Assembly (NCBI RefSeq): GCF_900112205.1
Contig: NZ_FOKW01000004.1
Coordinates: forward strand, 310,001 to 374,000
Reading direction: 5' to 3'
From: Natronobacterium haloterrestre
GTDB taxonomy: Archaea > Halobacteriota > Halobacteria > Halobacteriales > Natrialbaceae
DNA length: 64,000 nucleotides
Below, one piece after another: positions 55,861 through 64,000 of the stretch (position 1 is its first letter; each line of letters begins with the position of its first letter). Made by a program: the position numbers and the translations under genes. The notes beneath the pieces were generated by a model. It was given only the letters and a program-made list of their open reading frames with translations. It ran no database searches and was not told the DNA's origin.

Positions 55861-56343
55861 GTGCACGACGTGATCCACGCCACCACCAGTTCGGGCTCGG
55901 ACTCGGAAACGGGTCGGCTCTCGATCGCCGCATCGTTCGCCTCCTTCGTCGTCGCGGGCGGCGCGACCGCCAGTACCGACGCGATCGTTCCGACGCTCGG
56001 AGCGACGGCGCTGGCGATTGGCGGCGTCTACCTGCTCGCGCTGTACGCGAAGGCCGTCTCGCGCCGAACCCTCGCCCAGCTGTCGGTCGCCCTCTGGGCA
56101 GGGTTCCTCGGTGTCGCCGGCCTCCACGCCGTCGGCCTCGAGACGGTCGGCGCGGCCGTCCCCGGGCCGACCGGGACGCTCGTCCTCTCGCTGACCGCGA
56201 TCACGTGGGGGACCTTCCTGACGGCTTGCGGTTCGACCGCCTTCCTCGCCGCCCGGGAGTACGGTGCCTCGGCCGGAACGCAGGTCGACGCCGAAGAACA
56301 GGTTCTCGAGGGCGAGACCGGCACTACGCGACGCGGTAGCTGA
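55861..56343 (+). CDS. Haloarchaeal membrane protein, unknown function
   Basis: 160 residues from the GTG at 55861. Four hydrophobic segments: SIAASFASFVVAGGATAST, ALAIGGVYLLALYAKAVS, SVALWAGFLGVAGLHAVG and LVLSLTAITWGTFLTACGS, then a polar C-terminus. I do not recognise the family. It follows the large kinase by 48 bases on the same strand and its 3' end overlaps the convergent O-methyltransferase by 20 bases. Confidence 0.68.
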   Translation: MHDVIHATTSSGSDSETGRLSIAASFASFVVAGGATASTDAIVPTLGATALAIGGVYLLALYAKAVSRRTLAQLSVALWAGFLGVAGLHAVGLETVGAAVPGPTGTLVLSLTAITWGTFLTACGSTAFLAAREYGASAGTQVDAEEQVLEGETGTTRRGS

Positions 56344-57001
56344 CCGCGATCCCCTCCCCCAGCGGCAGGAGGACGGTCTCGAACTCCGGATCTTCCCGCA
56401 CCCGCGCCAGGTAGTCGGCGATCCCCCTGGTGTGTTCGTTGGCCTCGAGCGCGTCGGGATCGGCCTCCTCCTCGAGGATTTCTCGCAGTTTGTCGAACTC
56501 GATGATCCCGGCAGTCACGGCGTTGTCCGCGACGACGACGCCCCCCTGTGGGACCTTCGAGCGGACGGCCTCGAAGGCGTCCACGTACCGGTGTTTCTGG
56601 TGGTCGATCAACACGGCGTCGAACGGGCCGTCGTAGGTTTCGATCGTCTCGAGGGCATCTCCGAGTTCGTACCGGGCGAGGTCGTCGTAACCGCCCGCAG
56701 CCATGTACTCGCGGGCCATCTCGAGTTCGTCCTCGTCGACTTCGGTCAGAACGATCTCGCCGTCGTCGGGCAGGGCCTCGGCGAACCAGTACGCGGAGTA
56801 GCCGTAGCCAGAGCCGAACTCGAAGATCCGCTCGGCGTCGGTCAGCCGGGCGAGCAGGCGGAGGACGGCCCCGACCTCGGGACCGACGTGGGGGAACCCC
56901 TCGCGCCTGGCGAACTCGTCCATCTCGACGAGCGTCTCGTCCGGGTCCGGACCGACGGCCCGGGCGAACGCTTCGATCTCGTCGGCAAGTACGTCGACCA
57001 T
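56324..57001 (-). CDS. SAM-dependent O-methyltransferase (class I, catechol-type)
   Basis: 225 residues from the ATG at 57001. The SAM motif FEFGSGYGYSAYWFAEALP is followed by IVLTEVDEDELEMAREYM and FDAVLIDHQKHRYVDAFEAV with metal-binding residues, then GGVVVADNAVTAGII. This is the catechol/caffeoyl-CoA O-methyltransferase type. It would methylate a small phenolic or similar acceptor, substrate unknown. Its end overlaps the neighbouring membrane protein gene by 20 bases. Confidence 0.9.
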   Translation of the reverse strand: MVDVLADEIEAFARAVGPDPDETLVEMDEFARREGFPHVGPEVGAVLRLLARLTDAERIFEFGSGYGYSAYWFAEALPDDGEIVLTEVDEDELEMAREYMAAGGYDDLARYELGDALETIETYDGPFDAVLIDHQKHRYVDAFEAVRSKVPQGGVVVADNAVTAGIIEFDKLREILEEEADPDALEANEHTRGIADYLARVREDPEFETVLLPLGEGIAVSYRVA

Positions 57002-57049
57002 GTCCGACGGTACGCGGCCGGACACATCAAGTCCGGGGACGAATCGAGC

Positions 57050-58336
57050 CTACTCCCCGGCGAGACGTGCGATCGCCCCGGCGAGCACGCGCGTCGCGGT
57101 CGCACAGTCCTCCCAGTCGGTCCACTCCCGGGGTGTGTGCGAGAGCCCGTCCTCGGACGGCGCGAAGAGCATCCCGGCGTCGGTCACCCGCGAGACGTAC
57201 ATCGCGTCGTGGGCCGCGCCGGAGTGCAGCGACGTCGACTCGACGCCCGCGGCGTCGGCTCCCGCCGCTAACGCCCCCCGGCACCGCTCGCTCATCGGGG
57301 CCGGCTCCACCTCGAGTTCGACCTCGAGGTCGGTCTCGACGCCGCGGTCGGCCTCGAGGCGGGCGAGGCAGCGGCGGGCGCGCTCGAGGAGCCGGTCCAT
57401 CGTCGCGGCCTCGACGTCCCGGACGTCGACGCCCAGTTCGACCGCGCCGGGGACGACGTTGGTCGCGTTCGGCCTGACGTGACTCTGGCCGACGGTGGCG
57501 ACGGCGGTTCCGGACTCCATCGCGAACTCCCGCCCCGCCCGCTCTACGTCCAGGACGAACTCGCTTGCCGCCGCCAGCGCGTCCGTCCGATCAGCCATCG
57601 CCGTCGTCCCCGCGTGGTCGGCTTCCCCGACGAACCGCGCGGTCGCGTGGACGATGCCCGTGATCGTCGAGACGACGCCGACCGGAATCCCGCGCTCCTC
57701 GAGTCGCGTGTCCTGCTCGACGTGGAGTTCGAGGAAGGCGTCCCACTCGCCGGCCTCGAGCCGGCCCTCCCCGCGGTAGCCGATCTCAGCGAGCGCGTCC
57801 TCGAGAGTCGTCCCCTCGTCGTTCGTCGCCGCGAGCGCGTCCTCGACGGAGCGGTAGCCGGTCGCGACCGACGACCCGAGCATCCCGCCGCCGAACCGGG
57901 TTCCCTCCTCTTCGGTGAACGAGACGACGGCGACCGGCCGCGTGGGTTCGACGTCGCTTTCCTGCAGCGTCCGGACCGCCTCGATCGCGGCATAGACGCC
58001 CAGCGGGCCGTCGAAGATGCCGCCTTCGGGCACCGAGTCGAGGTGGCTCCCGGCCGCGACCGGCGCCGCGTCGGGGTCGGCCGAATCGGGGGTCCAGGTG
58101 CCGACGACGTTCCCCACGGCGTCGACCGAGACGCCGAGGCCCGCGTCCTCGAGGCGATCGACGAGGTAGTCTCGAGCCCGGCGGTTCGGCTCCGTACCGG
58201 TGAGGACCGTCCGGCCCCGCCCCTCCTCGGCGTCGATCGCGCCGAACTCCGCGTTTCGCTCGAGGTCGGAGCGGAGGCGCTCCGCGTCGACCGCGACCGT
58301 TTCATCGATCCCGTCCGCGTTTCGATCCGTACTCAT
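57050..58336 (-). CDS. M20-family Zn-dependent amidase (hydantoinase/carbamoylase type)
   Basis: 428 residues. Features of the family include GSHLDSVPEGGIFDGPLGVYA with the first metal ligands, VVSFTEEEGTRFGGGMLGS with the bridging glutamates, ELHVEQDTRLEERGIPVGV, and the closing SGAAHDAMYVSRV. It would hydrolyse N-carbamoyl amino acids, ureidoglycolate or a related amide. The exact substrate cannot be read. Its gene is 48 bases upstream of the O-methyltransferase start, same strand. Confidence 0.93.
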   Translation of the reverse strand: MSTDRNADGIDETVAVDAERLRSDLERNAEFGAIDAEEGRGRTVLTGTEPNRRARDYLVDRLEDAGLGVSVDAVGNVVGTWTPDSADPDAAPVAAGSHLDSVPEGGIFDGPLGVYAAIEAVRTLQESDVEPTRPVAVVSFTEEEGTRFGGGMLGSSVATGYRSVEDALAATNDEGTTLEDALAEIGYRGEGRLEAGEWDAFLELHVEQDTRLEERGIPVGVVSTITGIVHATARFVGEADHAGTTAMADRTDALAAASEFVLDVERAGREFAMESGTAVATVGQSHVRPNATNVVPGAVELGVDVRDVEAATMDRLLERARRCLARLEADRGVETDLEVELEVEPAPMSERCRGALAAGADAAGVESTSLHSGAAHDAMYVSRVTDAGMLFAPSEDGLSHTPREWTDWEDCATATRVLAGAIARLAGE

Positions 58337-58449
58337 ACGCCCGGGTTCGCGCTCCCCCGGGATACCGTTTCGTCTCGCGGCAGCGCCGCCCCGTCGCGTC
58401 GGCGGGGACGGTACGTTTTTTGACGCTCGGCGTCGTCAGTTTCGACCGA

Positions 58450-58917
58450 ATGTCCGCCGAACACGAACGCGAACACCCGCTGGTCGACGCCGTCGACAAC
58501 CTGGTGTACGAACCCGTACAGGTCCACGAGCACGGGATCGACCTCACCGCGAGCGCGATCTACCGCGTCGCCGGTCCCGGCCGGATCGACTTCGGCGGCG
58601 ACGAACTCGAGGACGCCGACCTCGAACCGGTCGAGACCACCCTCCGCGATCCGGACGACGAGTACGGGTGGTGGGACCTCGAGGGCGGCCAGTACGTCGT
58701 CCAGCACAACGAGTTCCTCACCGACGCGGAGGAGCCGCTGTGGCTCCAGCCCCGGAACGAACTGCTCGCTCGCGGCGGCTCGCACCCGTCGATGCAGGTG
58801 GTCTCGCACCTCCCGCTGATCCCGCTTACGGTCGCCGACGGCGGCCTCCGGCTCAAGGAGAACGCGCGGATCTCGACGCTGATGCCGCCCGGAACGGCTG
58901 CTGGGCCGTCGGAGTGA
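58450..58917 (+). CDS. dCTP deaminase / dUTPase-like protein
   Basis: 155 residues from the ATG at 58450. Resembles the trimeric dUTPase/dCTP deaminase fold: VQVHEHGIDLTASAIYRV near the start, WWDLEGGQYVVQHNEFLT, and LQPRNELLARGGSHPSMQVVS followed by VADGGLRLKENARISTLMPP. Known members limit uracil in DNA. The sequence is shorter than the usual dCTP deaminase and the nucleotide motifs are only partly recognisable, so specificity is open. Divergent from the amidase. Confidence 0.7.
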   Translation: MSAEHEREHPLVDAVDNLVYEPVQVHEHGIDLTASAIYRVAGPGRIDFGGDELEDADLEPVETTLRDPDDEYGWWDLEGGQYVVQHNEFLTDAEEPLWLQPRNELLARGGSHPSMQVVSHLPLIPLTVADGGLRLKENARISTLMPPGTAAGPSE

Positions 58918-58987
58918 GGCCGGAGGACCGTCTCGAGAGCGTTCGATTCGCCGAACTCACCCGGTTTCAGTTTTCAGTTTTCACTTT

Positions 58988-59341
58988 TCACTTTTGACAG
59001 CCCTCCCCCGAATACGTCAGCAGGTAGTACGTCTCGCCGTCGCGAGTCACCGCGTAGAGGGTCGTCGTATCCCAGTAACGGAACTCCGGCGGTTCACTGC
59101 CCGGGTCGTCGGCCGTCGTCGAGTGGCTGCCGTTCTCGAGGGCTGCGTCGACCGCCCGCTTGGCTTCGTCGCTCAACTCCCCGTACCCGTAGGTCTCGTG
59201 CGGATCGCCGTAGCCGTCCGACGAGTCGACGACCTCGTGGGATAGCCGACAGTCCGCCGGCGGGTCCTCGTTTCCGGCACAGCCGGCCGTGGCGCCCGTG
59301 ACGGCGGTGGCGGCGACGGCCAGCATGGATCGACGGTTCAT
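58988..59341 (-). CDS. Small Tat/Sec-type lipoprotein, unknown function
   Basis: 117 residues from the ATG at 59341. The leader MNRRSMLAVAATAVTGATAGC is written here in two parts by meaning: a twin-arginine start (MNRRSML) and a lipobox ending TAGC (Cys21), so it is probably an exported lipoprotein. The mature part has CRLSHEVVDSSDGYGDPHETY, YGELSDEAKRAVDAAL and a closing YAVTRDGETYYLLTYSGEGC. Two cysteines in the mature part may form a disulfide. Family not recognised. Divergent from the stress protein gene. Confidence 0.75.
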   Translation of the reverse strand: MNRRSMLAVAATAVTGATAGCAGNEDPPADCRLSHEVVDSSDGYGDPHETYGYGELSDEAKRAVDAALENGSHSTTADDPGSEPPEFRYWDTTTLYAVTRDGETYYLLTYSGEGCQK

Positions 59342-59480
59342 ACCGTCGATGCTCTCCGCGGGACCCAAGTCTCTTGTCCCGAGTGAAAGAGCGACGTGGG
59401 CGCGGTCGCCCTCGAGGGACGGAAACGGAATACTGCGCCGAACTGAACACTTATCCCCGCGGTGGTGGAAACATGTTAGC

Positions 59481-59945
59481 ATGGCAATCGATACGGTGCT
59501 ACTGGCCGTCGGGCCGATGGACACGGTCCGGGCCGAGGAACTCGCCGAGACCGTCCTCGAAATCGCGGACCCGCTCGGAGCACGGGTAGTGATCGGACAC
59601 GCGTTCACCGCACAGGAGTACGAGGAGTTCCGCGAGGACTTGGGCCTCGAGGCCCGCCTCGAGGACGTCGATCCCGACGAGGTCGCCGCCGAACGCGCGC
59701 CGGTAAGCGACCTCGCGGACCGGTTCGCGGCGGCGGGCGTCGACTACGAGATCCGCGGCTCCGTCGGCGAGATCGGCGACGCCGTCGTCGACATGGCACG
59801 AGCGGTCGACGCCGACCGGATCGTCGTCGGCGGTCGACGCCGCTCGCCGGCGGAGAAGGCCGTCCTCGGGTCGGTCTCACAGGACATCATCCTCCAGGCC
59901 CCCTGTCCGGTGACGTACTTCCGGGATCTGGACGTAATGGAGTAA
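59481..59945 (+). CDS. Universal stress protein (UspA family)
   Basis: 154 residues from the ATG at 59481. A single Usp fold: TVLLAVGPMDTVRAEELAET at the start and VVGGRRRSPAEKAVLGSVSQ near the end, where the G-x-G-x-R pattern is the ATP-binding signature of the ATP-binding class. The last residues are LQAPCPVTYFRD. Role in stress adaptation, exact function unknown. A TTAT-containing box near 59450 gives a leader of a few bases. The next gene is a ROK kinase. Confidence 0.9.
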   Translation: MAIDTVLLAVGPMDTVRAEELAETVLEIADPLGARVVIGHAFTAQEYEEFREDLGLEARLEDVDPDEVAAERAPVSDLADRFAAAGVDYEIRGSVGEIGDAVVDMARAVDADRIVVGGRRRSPAEKAVLGSVSQDIILQAPCPVTYFRDLDVME

Positions 59946-60074
59946 TCCGGGCGGTCTGCCGCTCCAGGGGTCGACGGCGCGGACCCGGCCGCCCCGGTTC
60001 GGAGTGTGAAGAGTACTCGCCTCCGAGTCGTAATATGGGTAGTTAAGTACGCCGACGGTCGTTTCTAAGACAGG

Positions 60075-61052
60075 ATGGTCTACTACGCCGGCGTCGACCT
60101 CGGCGCGACGAACCTGCGGGCGGCCGTCGCCGACGGCGACGGGACCACGATCGGTATCAGCCGTAACGCCACGCCACGCGGTCCGACGGGCATCGACGTG
60201 ACTGAGGGCGTCCTGCGAACGCTCCGTGAGGCGTGTGGCGACGCCGGGATCGCTCCCGACGCGATCACTGCCGCGGGGATCGGCTCGATCGGTCCGTTCG
60301 ACCTCGCGGAGGGCGCGGTGATCGACCCAGCCAACCTGCCGGACTCGATCGACCGCATCCCGCTTACGGGCCCGATCGAGAAACTGATCGACAGCGAGGA
60401 GGTCTACCTCCACAACGACACGACCGCCGGCGTCATCGGCGAGCGGTTTCACGCCGATCGCAACCCCGACGATATGGTCTACATCACGATCTCTTCGGGG
60501 ATCGGCGCGGGGGTCTGCTGTGACGGCGAGATCCTCGACGGCTGGGACGGTAACGCGGGGGAGGTCGGCCACGCCATCGTCGACCCGCGCGGTCGGCTGA
60601 CCTGTGGCTGCGGGCGCGACGGCCACTGGGAGGCCTACTGCTCGGGCAACGGTATCCCCGACTTCGTGCGGTTGCTGGCCGAGGACGACCCCACGATCGA
60701 CACCGACCTCCCGCTCGAGGACCCCGACTTCACGGCGAAAGACGTCTTCGAGTTGGCCGGCGAGGACGACCTGGCCGACTACGCGATCGACCAACTTGCC
60801 CACTGGAACGCGATCGGCGTCACCAACGTGGTCCACTCGTTCGCGCCCCTTCTGGTCTCGTTCGGCGGCGCGGTCGCTTTGCACAACGAGGAACTCGTCG
60901 TCGACCGCATCCGCGAGCGCGTCTCCGAGATGGTGATGACCAACGTCCCCGAGATCCGCGTAACTGACCACGGGGACGACGTCGTCCTCGAGGGGGCGCT
61001 GGCCAGCGCGATGACCGAGGGGACGGGCGACCGGAAACGGCTCGCGGATTGA
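60075..61052 (+). CDS. ROK-family sugar kinase (glucokinase-like)
   Basis: 325 residues. The ATP phosphate motif is YAGVDLGATNLRAAVAD; the ROK signature is NAGEVGHAIVDPRGRLTCGC followed by RDGHWEAYCSG, whose cysteines bind a zinc ion; ISSGIGAGV is the sugar-binding region. It would phosphorylate glucose or a related hexose with ATP. Archaeal ROK glucokinases are known, although ATP-dependent specificity here is inferred. It is a single gene between uspA and the LVIVD-repeat gene. Confidence 0.9.
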   Translation: MVYYAGVDLGATNLRAAVADGDGTTIGISRNATPRGPTGIDVTEGVLRTLREACGDAGIAPDAITAAGIGSIGPFDLAEGAVIDPANLPDSIDRIPLTGPIEKLIDSEEVYLHNDTTAGVIGERFHADRNPDDMVYITISSGIGAGVCCDGEILDGWDGNAGEVGHAIVDPRGRLTCGCGRDGHWEAYCSGNGIPDFVRLLAEDDPTIDTDLPLEDPDFTAKDVFELAGEDDLADYAIDQLAHWNAIGVTNVVHSFAPLLVSFGGAVALHNEELVVDRIRERVSEMVMTNVPEIRVTDHGDDVVLEGALASAMTEGTGDRKRLAD

Positions 61053-61131
61053 CGACGCCTCCGATCCTGCCGGAAGACGGCGGCACGGATCGACCCGATG
61101 GTATTTTGCCATCCCCTCCGTGGTGGTTGGT

Positions 61132-62634
61132 ATGCAACGGCGAACGGTCCTCCGGCGGAGCGGTGCCGCCGTCGCCTCCACCCTCTCTCTCCCCGTAGTC
61201 GGCACGCGATCCGCGCGAGCAACGGCAGGCTCGTCCCCGCGAGTTGGATCGGGTCAGGACGAATCCGGATACGAACCCCTCGGCCGCCTCGAGATCGAGG
61301 GGGCCGCCGAGGCGGTCGTCGGCGACGATGACGACGTCGCCTACCTGGCGACCACGACCGGTTTCGCGACGGTCGACGTGAGCGACCCGACCGCGCCGGA
61401 GCTTCTCTTTCTCGAGGACGACATCGAGGTCGACGGCGAACCGCTGCTGGAGATCCTCGACGTCGCGGTCGACGGCCAGCGGCTGGTGGTTCCCGGACCG
61501 GCGAACCGCACATCGGGCCGGCTATTCGAGGGGTTCTGTTGCTACGACGTCTCCGATCCCGCCGATCCCGAACTCGTCGCCGAGCCCTACGAGACCGGCT
61601 TCCACATCCACAACTGCTACCTCGAGGACGACGTCCTCTACGTCGTCGGGAACGATCCCTCGGACAACGTGCTGGTCGTCTACGACGTCGCCGACGGCGT
61701 CGAACGGATCGGCCGCTGGTCGCTGCTCGAGCACGAACCCGGCTGGGCCGACGTCGACTGGATCGCCCGCTACCTCCACGACGTCTCCGTTCACGACGAC
61801 GTCGCGTATCTCGCCCACTGGAACCCGGGCACCTACCTGCTTGACGTGTCCGACCCCGCCGAGCCCGAGTACATCTCGCACGTCTCCGAGACGGACCTCG
61901 AGTCACAGCGCAGCGTCGAGAACCACCTCGAGATCCGTCAGGGCCTGCCTGGCAACGACCACTACGCGACGGTCGACGAGACGGGCGACCTGCTCGCCGT
62001 CGGCCGGGAGGCCTGGGCGACCGGCGGCGAGGAGCCCGACGGGCCGGGCGGGATCGACCTCTACGACGTCTCCGATCCCGAGGATCCCGTCAGCCGGGGG
62101 TCGATCGAGGCCCTCGCGGCGGCCGACGAGAGCTACGACGCCGGCCTGTGGACGACCGCCCACAACTTCGAGCTCCGGAACGACCGGCTCTACGCGGCCT
62201 GGTACCGCGGCGGCGTGACGATCCACGACGTCAGCGACCCAGACGACCCCGAGCGCCTCGCCGCGTGGCGCGATCCCCACGTCGCCGGGTTCTGGACCGC
62301 ACGCGTCCTCGAGCCCGGCGAGACCTTCGTCGCGAGCAGTACGCAGGCGATCCCCAACGCGCCGATGGAGGGCGCGCTCTATACGTTCCCGATCGAGGCC
62401 GGCGAGCAGGCGGACCCGCCATCGCTGACCGATCCCGACGCGTTCGACCTCGAGGGCGTCGACAGGGACGACGGGAACGAGTCGGCGGCGGACGCTGACG
62501 ACGGGGACGACGGGACGGTGGGGAACGCGGACGACTCGATCCCCGGATTCACCGGCCCGGGGGCCGGGTTCGGTCTCGCCAGCGTCGCCGGCGGCGCGGC
62601 CGCCCTCGAGTGGGTTCGACGCCGGCGACGGTGA
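61132..62634 (+). CDS. LVIVD-repeat beta-propeller surface protein with PGF-CTERM-like anchor
   Basis: 500 residues from the ATG at 61132. A Tat signal (MQRRTVLRRSGAAVA) is followed by a series of repeats containing DVSDPADPE, VSDPEDPVSRGS and DVSDPDDPERL, typical of LVIVD repeat propellers. The C-terminal Asp/Glu-rich linker ends in DDSIPGFTGPGAGFG and a hydrophobic segment with RRRR, the pattern of archaeal PGF-CTERM anchors processed by archaeosortase A. It is probably an exported cell-surface protein. Ligand unknown. It lies 75 bases upstream of leuS, same strand. Confidence 0.87.
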   Translation: MQRRTVLRRSGAAVASTLSLPVVGTRSARATAGSSPRVGSGQDESGYEPLGRLEIEGAAEAVVGDDDDVAYLATTTGFATVDVSDPTAPELLFLEDDIEVDGEPLLEILDVAVDGQRLVVPGPANRTSGRLFEGFCCYDVSDPADPELVAEPYETGFHIHNCYLEDDVLYVVGNDPSDNVLVVYDVADGVERIGRWSLLEHEPGWADVDWIARYLHDVSVHDDVAYLAHWNPGTYLLDVSDPAEPEYISHVSETDLESQRSVENHLEIRQGLPGNDHYATVDETGDLLAVGREAWATGGEEPDGPGGIDLYDVSDPEDPVSRGSIEALAAADESYDAGLWTTAHNFELRNDRLYAAWYRGGVTIHDVSDPDDPERLAAWRDPHVAGFWTARVLEPGETFVASSTQAIPNAPMEGALYTFPIEAGEQADPPSLTDPDAFDLEGVDRDDGNESAADADDGDDGTVGNADDSIPGFTGPGAGFGLASVAGGAAALEWVRRRRR

Positions 62635-62709
62635 CGTGCTCCCGGGCAGGGGGAAGGGGCCGAACAATGATATGAGACGCCAACCCAGAGAGAGTAACGA
62701 TCGAACGCA

Positions 62710-64000
62710 ATGACAGGGTACGATCACGAGCAGGTGCAGGAGTTCTGGCAGTACGTCTGGGAACGGGAGGACGTGTACGAACTTGCCGACGACGCGACGG
62801 ATCCGACCTACGTCCTCGGGATGTTCCCCTACACGTCGGGGACGCTCCACATGGGCCACGTCCGCAACTACGCGATCGCGGACGCGTACGCCCGCTATCG
62901 GCGGATGTGCGGCGACGACGTCCTCCACCCGATGGGGTGGGACGCGTTCGGCCTTCCCGCCGAGAACGCCGCCTACGAGCGGGCCAGCGACCCCGAATCC
63001 TGGACGCAGGCTTGCATCCGACGGATGCGCGAGGAACTCGAGACGCTGGGGTTCGGCTACGACTGGTCCCGAGAGATCACGACCTGCGAGCCGTCGTACT
63101 ACCGGTGGAACCAGTGGCTGTTCAAACGCTTCCACGAGGCGGGGCTGGTCGAGTACGACGCCGCGACGGTCGACTGGTGTCCGGACTGCGAGACGGTGCT
63201 GGCCGACGCCCAGGTCGTCGAACGCGATGGGGAACGCGGGGCCGGCGACCGCGTCTGCTGGCGCTGCGAGACGCCCGTCGGCCGGCGGGAACTCGACCAG
63301 TGGTTCTTCACCATCACCGACTACGCCGACGAACTGGACGAAAGGCTGGACGACCTCGAGGGGTGGCCCGACGGCGTCCGGGAGATCCAGCGCAACTGGA
63401 TCGGCCGCCGCGAGGGAGCCAGGATCTCCTTCGAGGTCGACCTCGACGGCGCGACGACGGCGGTCGACGTCTTCAGCGCCCGGCCCGAGACGATCCACGG
63501 CGCGACCTACCTCGCGGTTTCGCCGGGTCACGACCTGGCGCGGGCCCTCGCGGAGGAGGAGGACGAGGACGGGGACGGGGACGAGGACGAGGAGGTGCAG
63601 GCGTACGTCGACGAGGTACGGGACCGCGGGCCGGACGAGGTCGGCTACTCCGGCGTCGCGACCGACGCGAGGGCGATCAATCCCGTGACCGGCAAGTCCC
63701 TGCCCGTCTACGTCGCCGGCTACGTCCTCGAGGACGTCGGCACGGGCGCGGTGATGGGGGTGCCGGGCCACAACGAGCGCGACCACGCGTTCGCCCGCGA
63801 GCACGACATCCCGATCGAGCGGGTGATCGAACCCGTGGACGACGCGAACGACGCGGACGACGCGGACTACCAACTTCCCTACACCGACCACGGTACCCTG
63901 ACCGAGAGCGGCGAATACACCGGTCTCGAGACCGAGGCCGCCCGCGAGCGACTGCTCGAGGACTACGACGCCCTCGAGGCCGACGTCACCTACCGGCTAC
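62710..64000 (+). CDS. leuS: Leucyl-tRNA synthetase, N-terminal 430 residues (cut by window edge)
   Basis: The ATG at 62710 opens a frame running to the window end. A class I synthetase with [10 protein letters not shown] (His47-x-Gly-His50), [18 protein letters not shown] in the Rossmann domain, a zinc-like CPDC pair, and the editing domain start [17 protein letters not shown]. The N-terminal half is of the bacterial LeuRS type. An Asp/Glu-rich insertion is present at about 288-302. It attaches leucine to tRNA-Leu. Known: Natrialba magadii has two LeuRSs with bacterial-type N-terminal regions; which of the two this is cannot be seen without the C-terminus. Confidence 0.95.
   Translation, partial: MTGYDHEQVQEFWQYVWEREDVYELADDATDPTYVLGMFPYTSGTLHMGHVRNYAIADAYARYRRMCGDDVLHPMGWDAFGLPAENAAYERASDPESWTQACIRRMREELETLGFGYDWSREITTCEPSYYRWNQWLFKRFHEAGLVEYDAATVDWCPDCETVLADAQVVERDGERGAGDRVCWRCETPVGRRELDQWFFTITDYADELDERLDDLEGWPDGVREIQRNWIGRREGARISFEVDLDGATTAVDVFSARPETIHGATYLAVSPGHDLARALAEEEDEDGDGDEDEEVQAYVDEVRDRGPDEVGYSGVATDARAINPVTGKSLPVYVAGYVLEDVGTGAVMGVPGHNERDHAFAREHDIPIERVIEPVDDANDADDADYQLPYTDHGTLTESGEYTGLETEAARERLLEDYDALEADVTYRL

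Noticed and set aside
61903-63891. Long minus-strand frame across the LVIVD gene and leuS
   Set aside because: It covers two recognised genes on the other strand and has a valine- and arginine-rich composition typical of shadows.

Overview
The window is chromosomal DNA of a halophilic archaeon, most probably of the Natrialbaceae group. The evidence is the high GC content, strongly acidic proteins, Tat-type export signals, TATA-box promoters placed for leaderless or near-leaderless mRNAs, HalX and bat-type regulators, an archaeal pilus operon, a C-terminal sorting signal of the PGF type and a bacterial-looking leucyl-tRNA synthetase. It is mostly ordinary metabolic and housekeeping sequence with a few mobile or repeat scars. 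I saw no CRISPR array, transposase, rRNA or replication initiator gene. Starts were chosen by ATG position, operon spacing and TATA distance; all assignments come from reading the sequence, with no database search.

Layout. 1-6.9 kb (minus): pilus assembly operon (ATPase with a very long acidic tail, membrane platform, two pilin-like proteins, the last cut by the window edge). 7.3-12.2 kb: acyl-CoA dehydrogenase, tRNA-Arg(CCU) with two ghost copies of its 3' end, tatA, an NTF2-like protein, peroxiredoxin, an HD hydrolase, a small winged helix and a XapX protein. 12.2-18.8 kb (minus): nucleoside deaminase-like amidohydrolase, the succinate dehydrogenase operon sdhCDBA and an AstE/AspA-like deacylase. 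19-23.6 kb (plus): GNAT-zinc ribbon protein, VOC protein, flippase, a RimK-like ATP-grasp fused to a retropepsin-like protease, PRC-barrel protein. 24.1-28.3 kb: katG, then two tandem Tat-exported acidic paralogs. 28.8-35.8 kb: DNA glycosylase, a lone SdhA-like flavoprotein, membrane proteins and a Zn/Cd-type P-ATPase with a bat-type regulator upstream. 36.7-39.6 kb: acidic-tailed membrane protein and a purine salvage pair (phosphoribosyltransferase and NCS2 permease). 39.6-43.7 kb: a repeat element, a decayed PQQ-propeller lipoprotein gene, then divergent acyl-CoA dehydrogenase and hydroxyacyl-CoA dehydrogenase/enoyl-CoA hydratase genes (beta-oxidation). 43.8-55.8 kb: HalX regulator, sensor kinase, third acyl-CoA dehydrogenase, membrane protein, cupin, NikR, creatininase-like protein, Lrp regulator, response regulator and a large multi-PAS kinase. 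55.9-64 kb: membrane protein, O-methyltransferase, M20 carbamoylase-like hydrolase, dCTP deaminase/dUTPase-like protein, lipoprotein, UspA, ROK kinase, LVIVD-repeat surface protein, and leuS running off the end.

The most unusual signals are: an approximately 82-bp palindromic element present three times, two copies starting on the last base of a stop codon; two ghost tRNA 3' ends in series beside tRNA-Arg; a tandem gene pair with a hairpin beside the first candidate start codon; a fused glutamate ligase/protease; and a small ORF lying in frame with a response regulator, separated from it by a single TGA.
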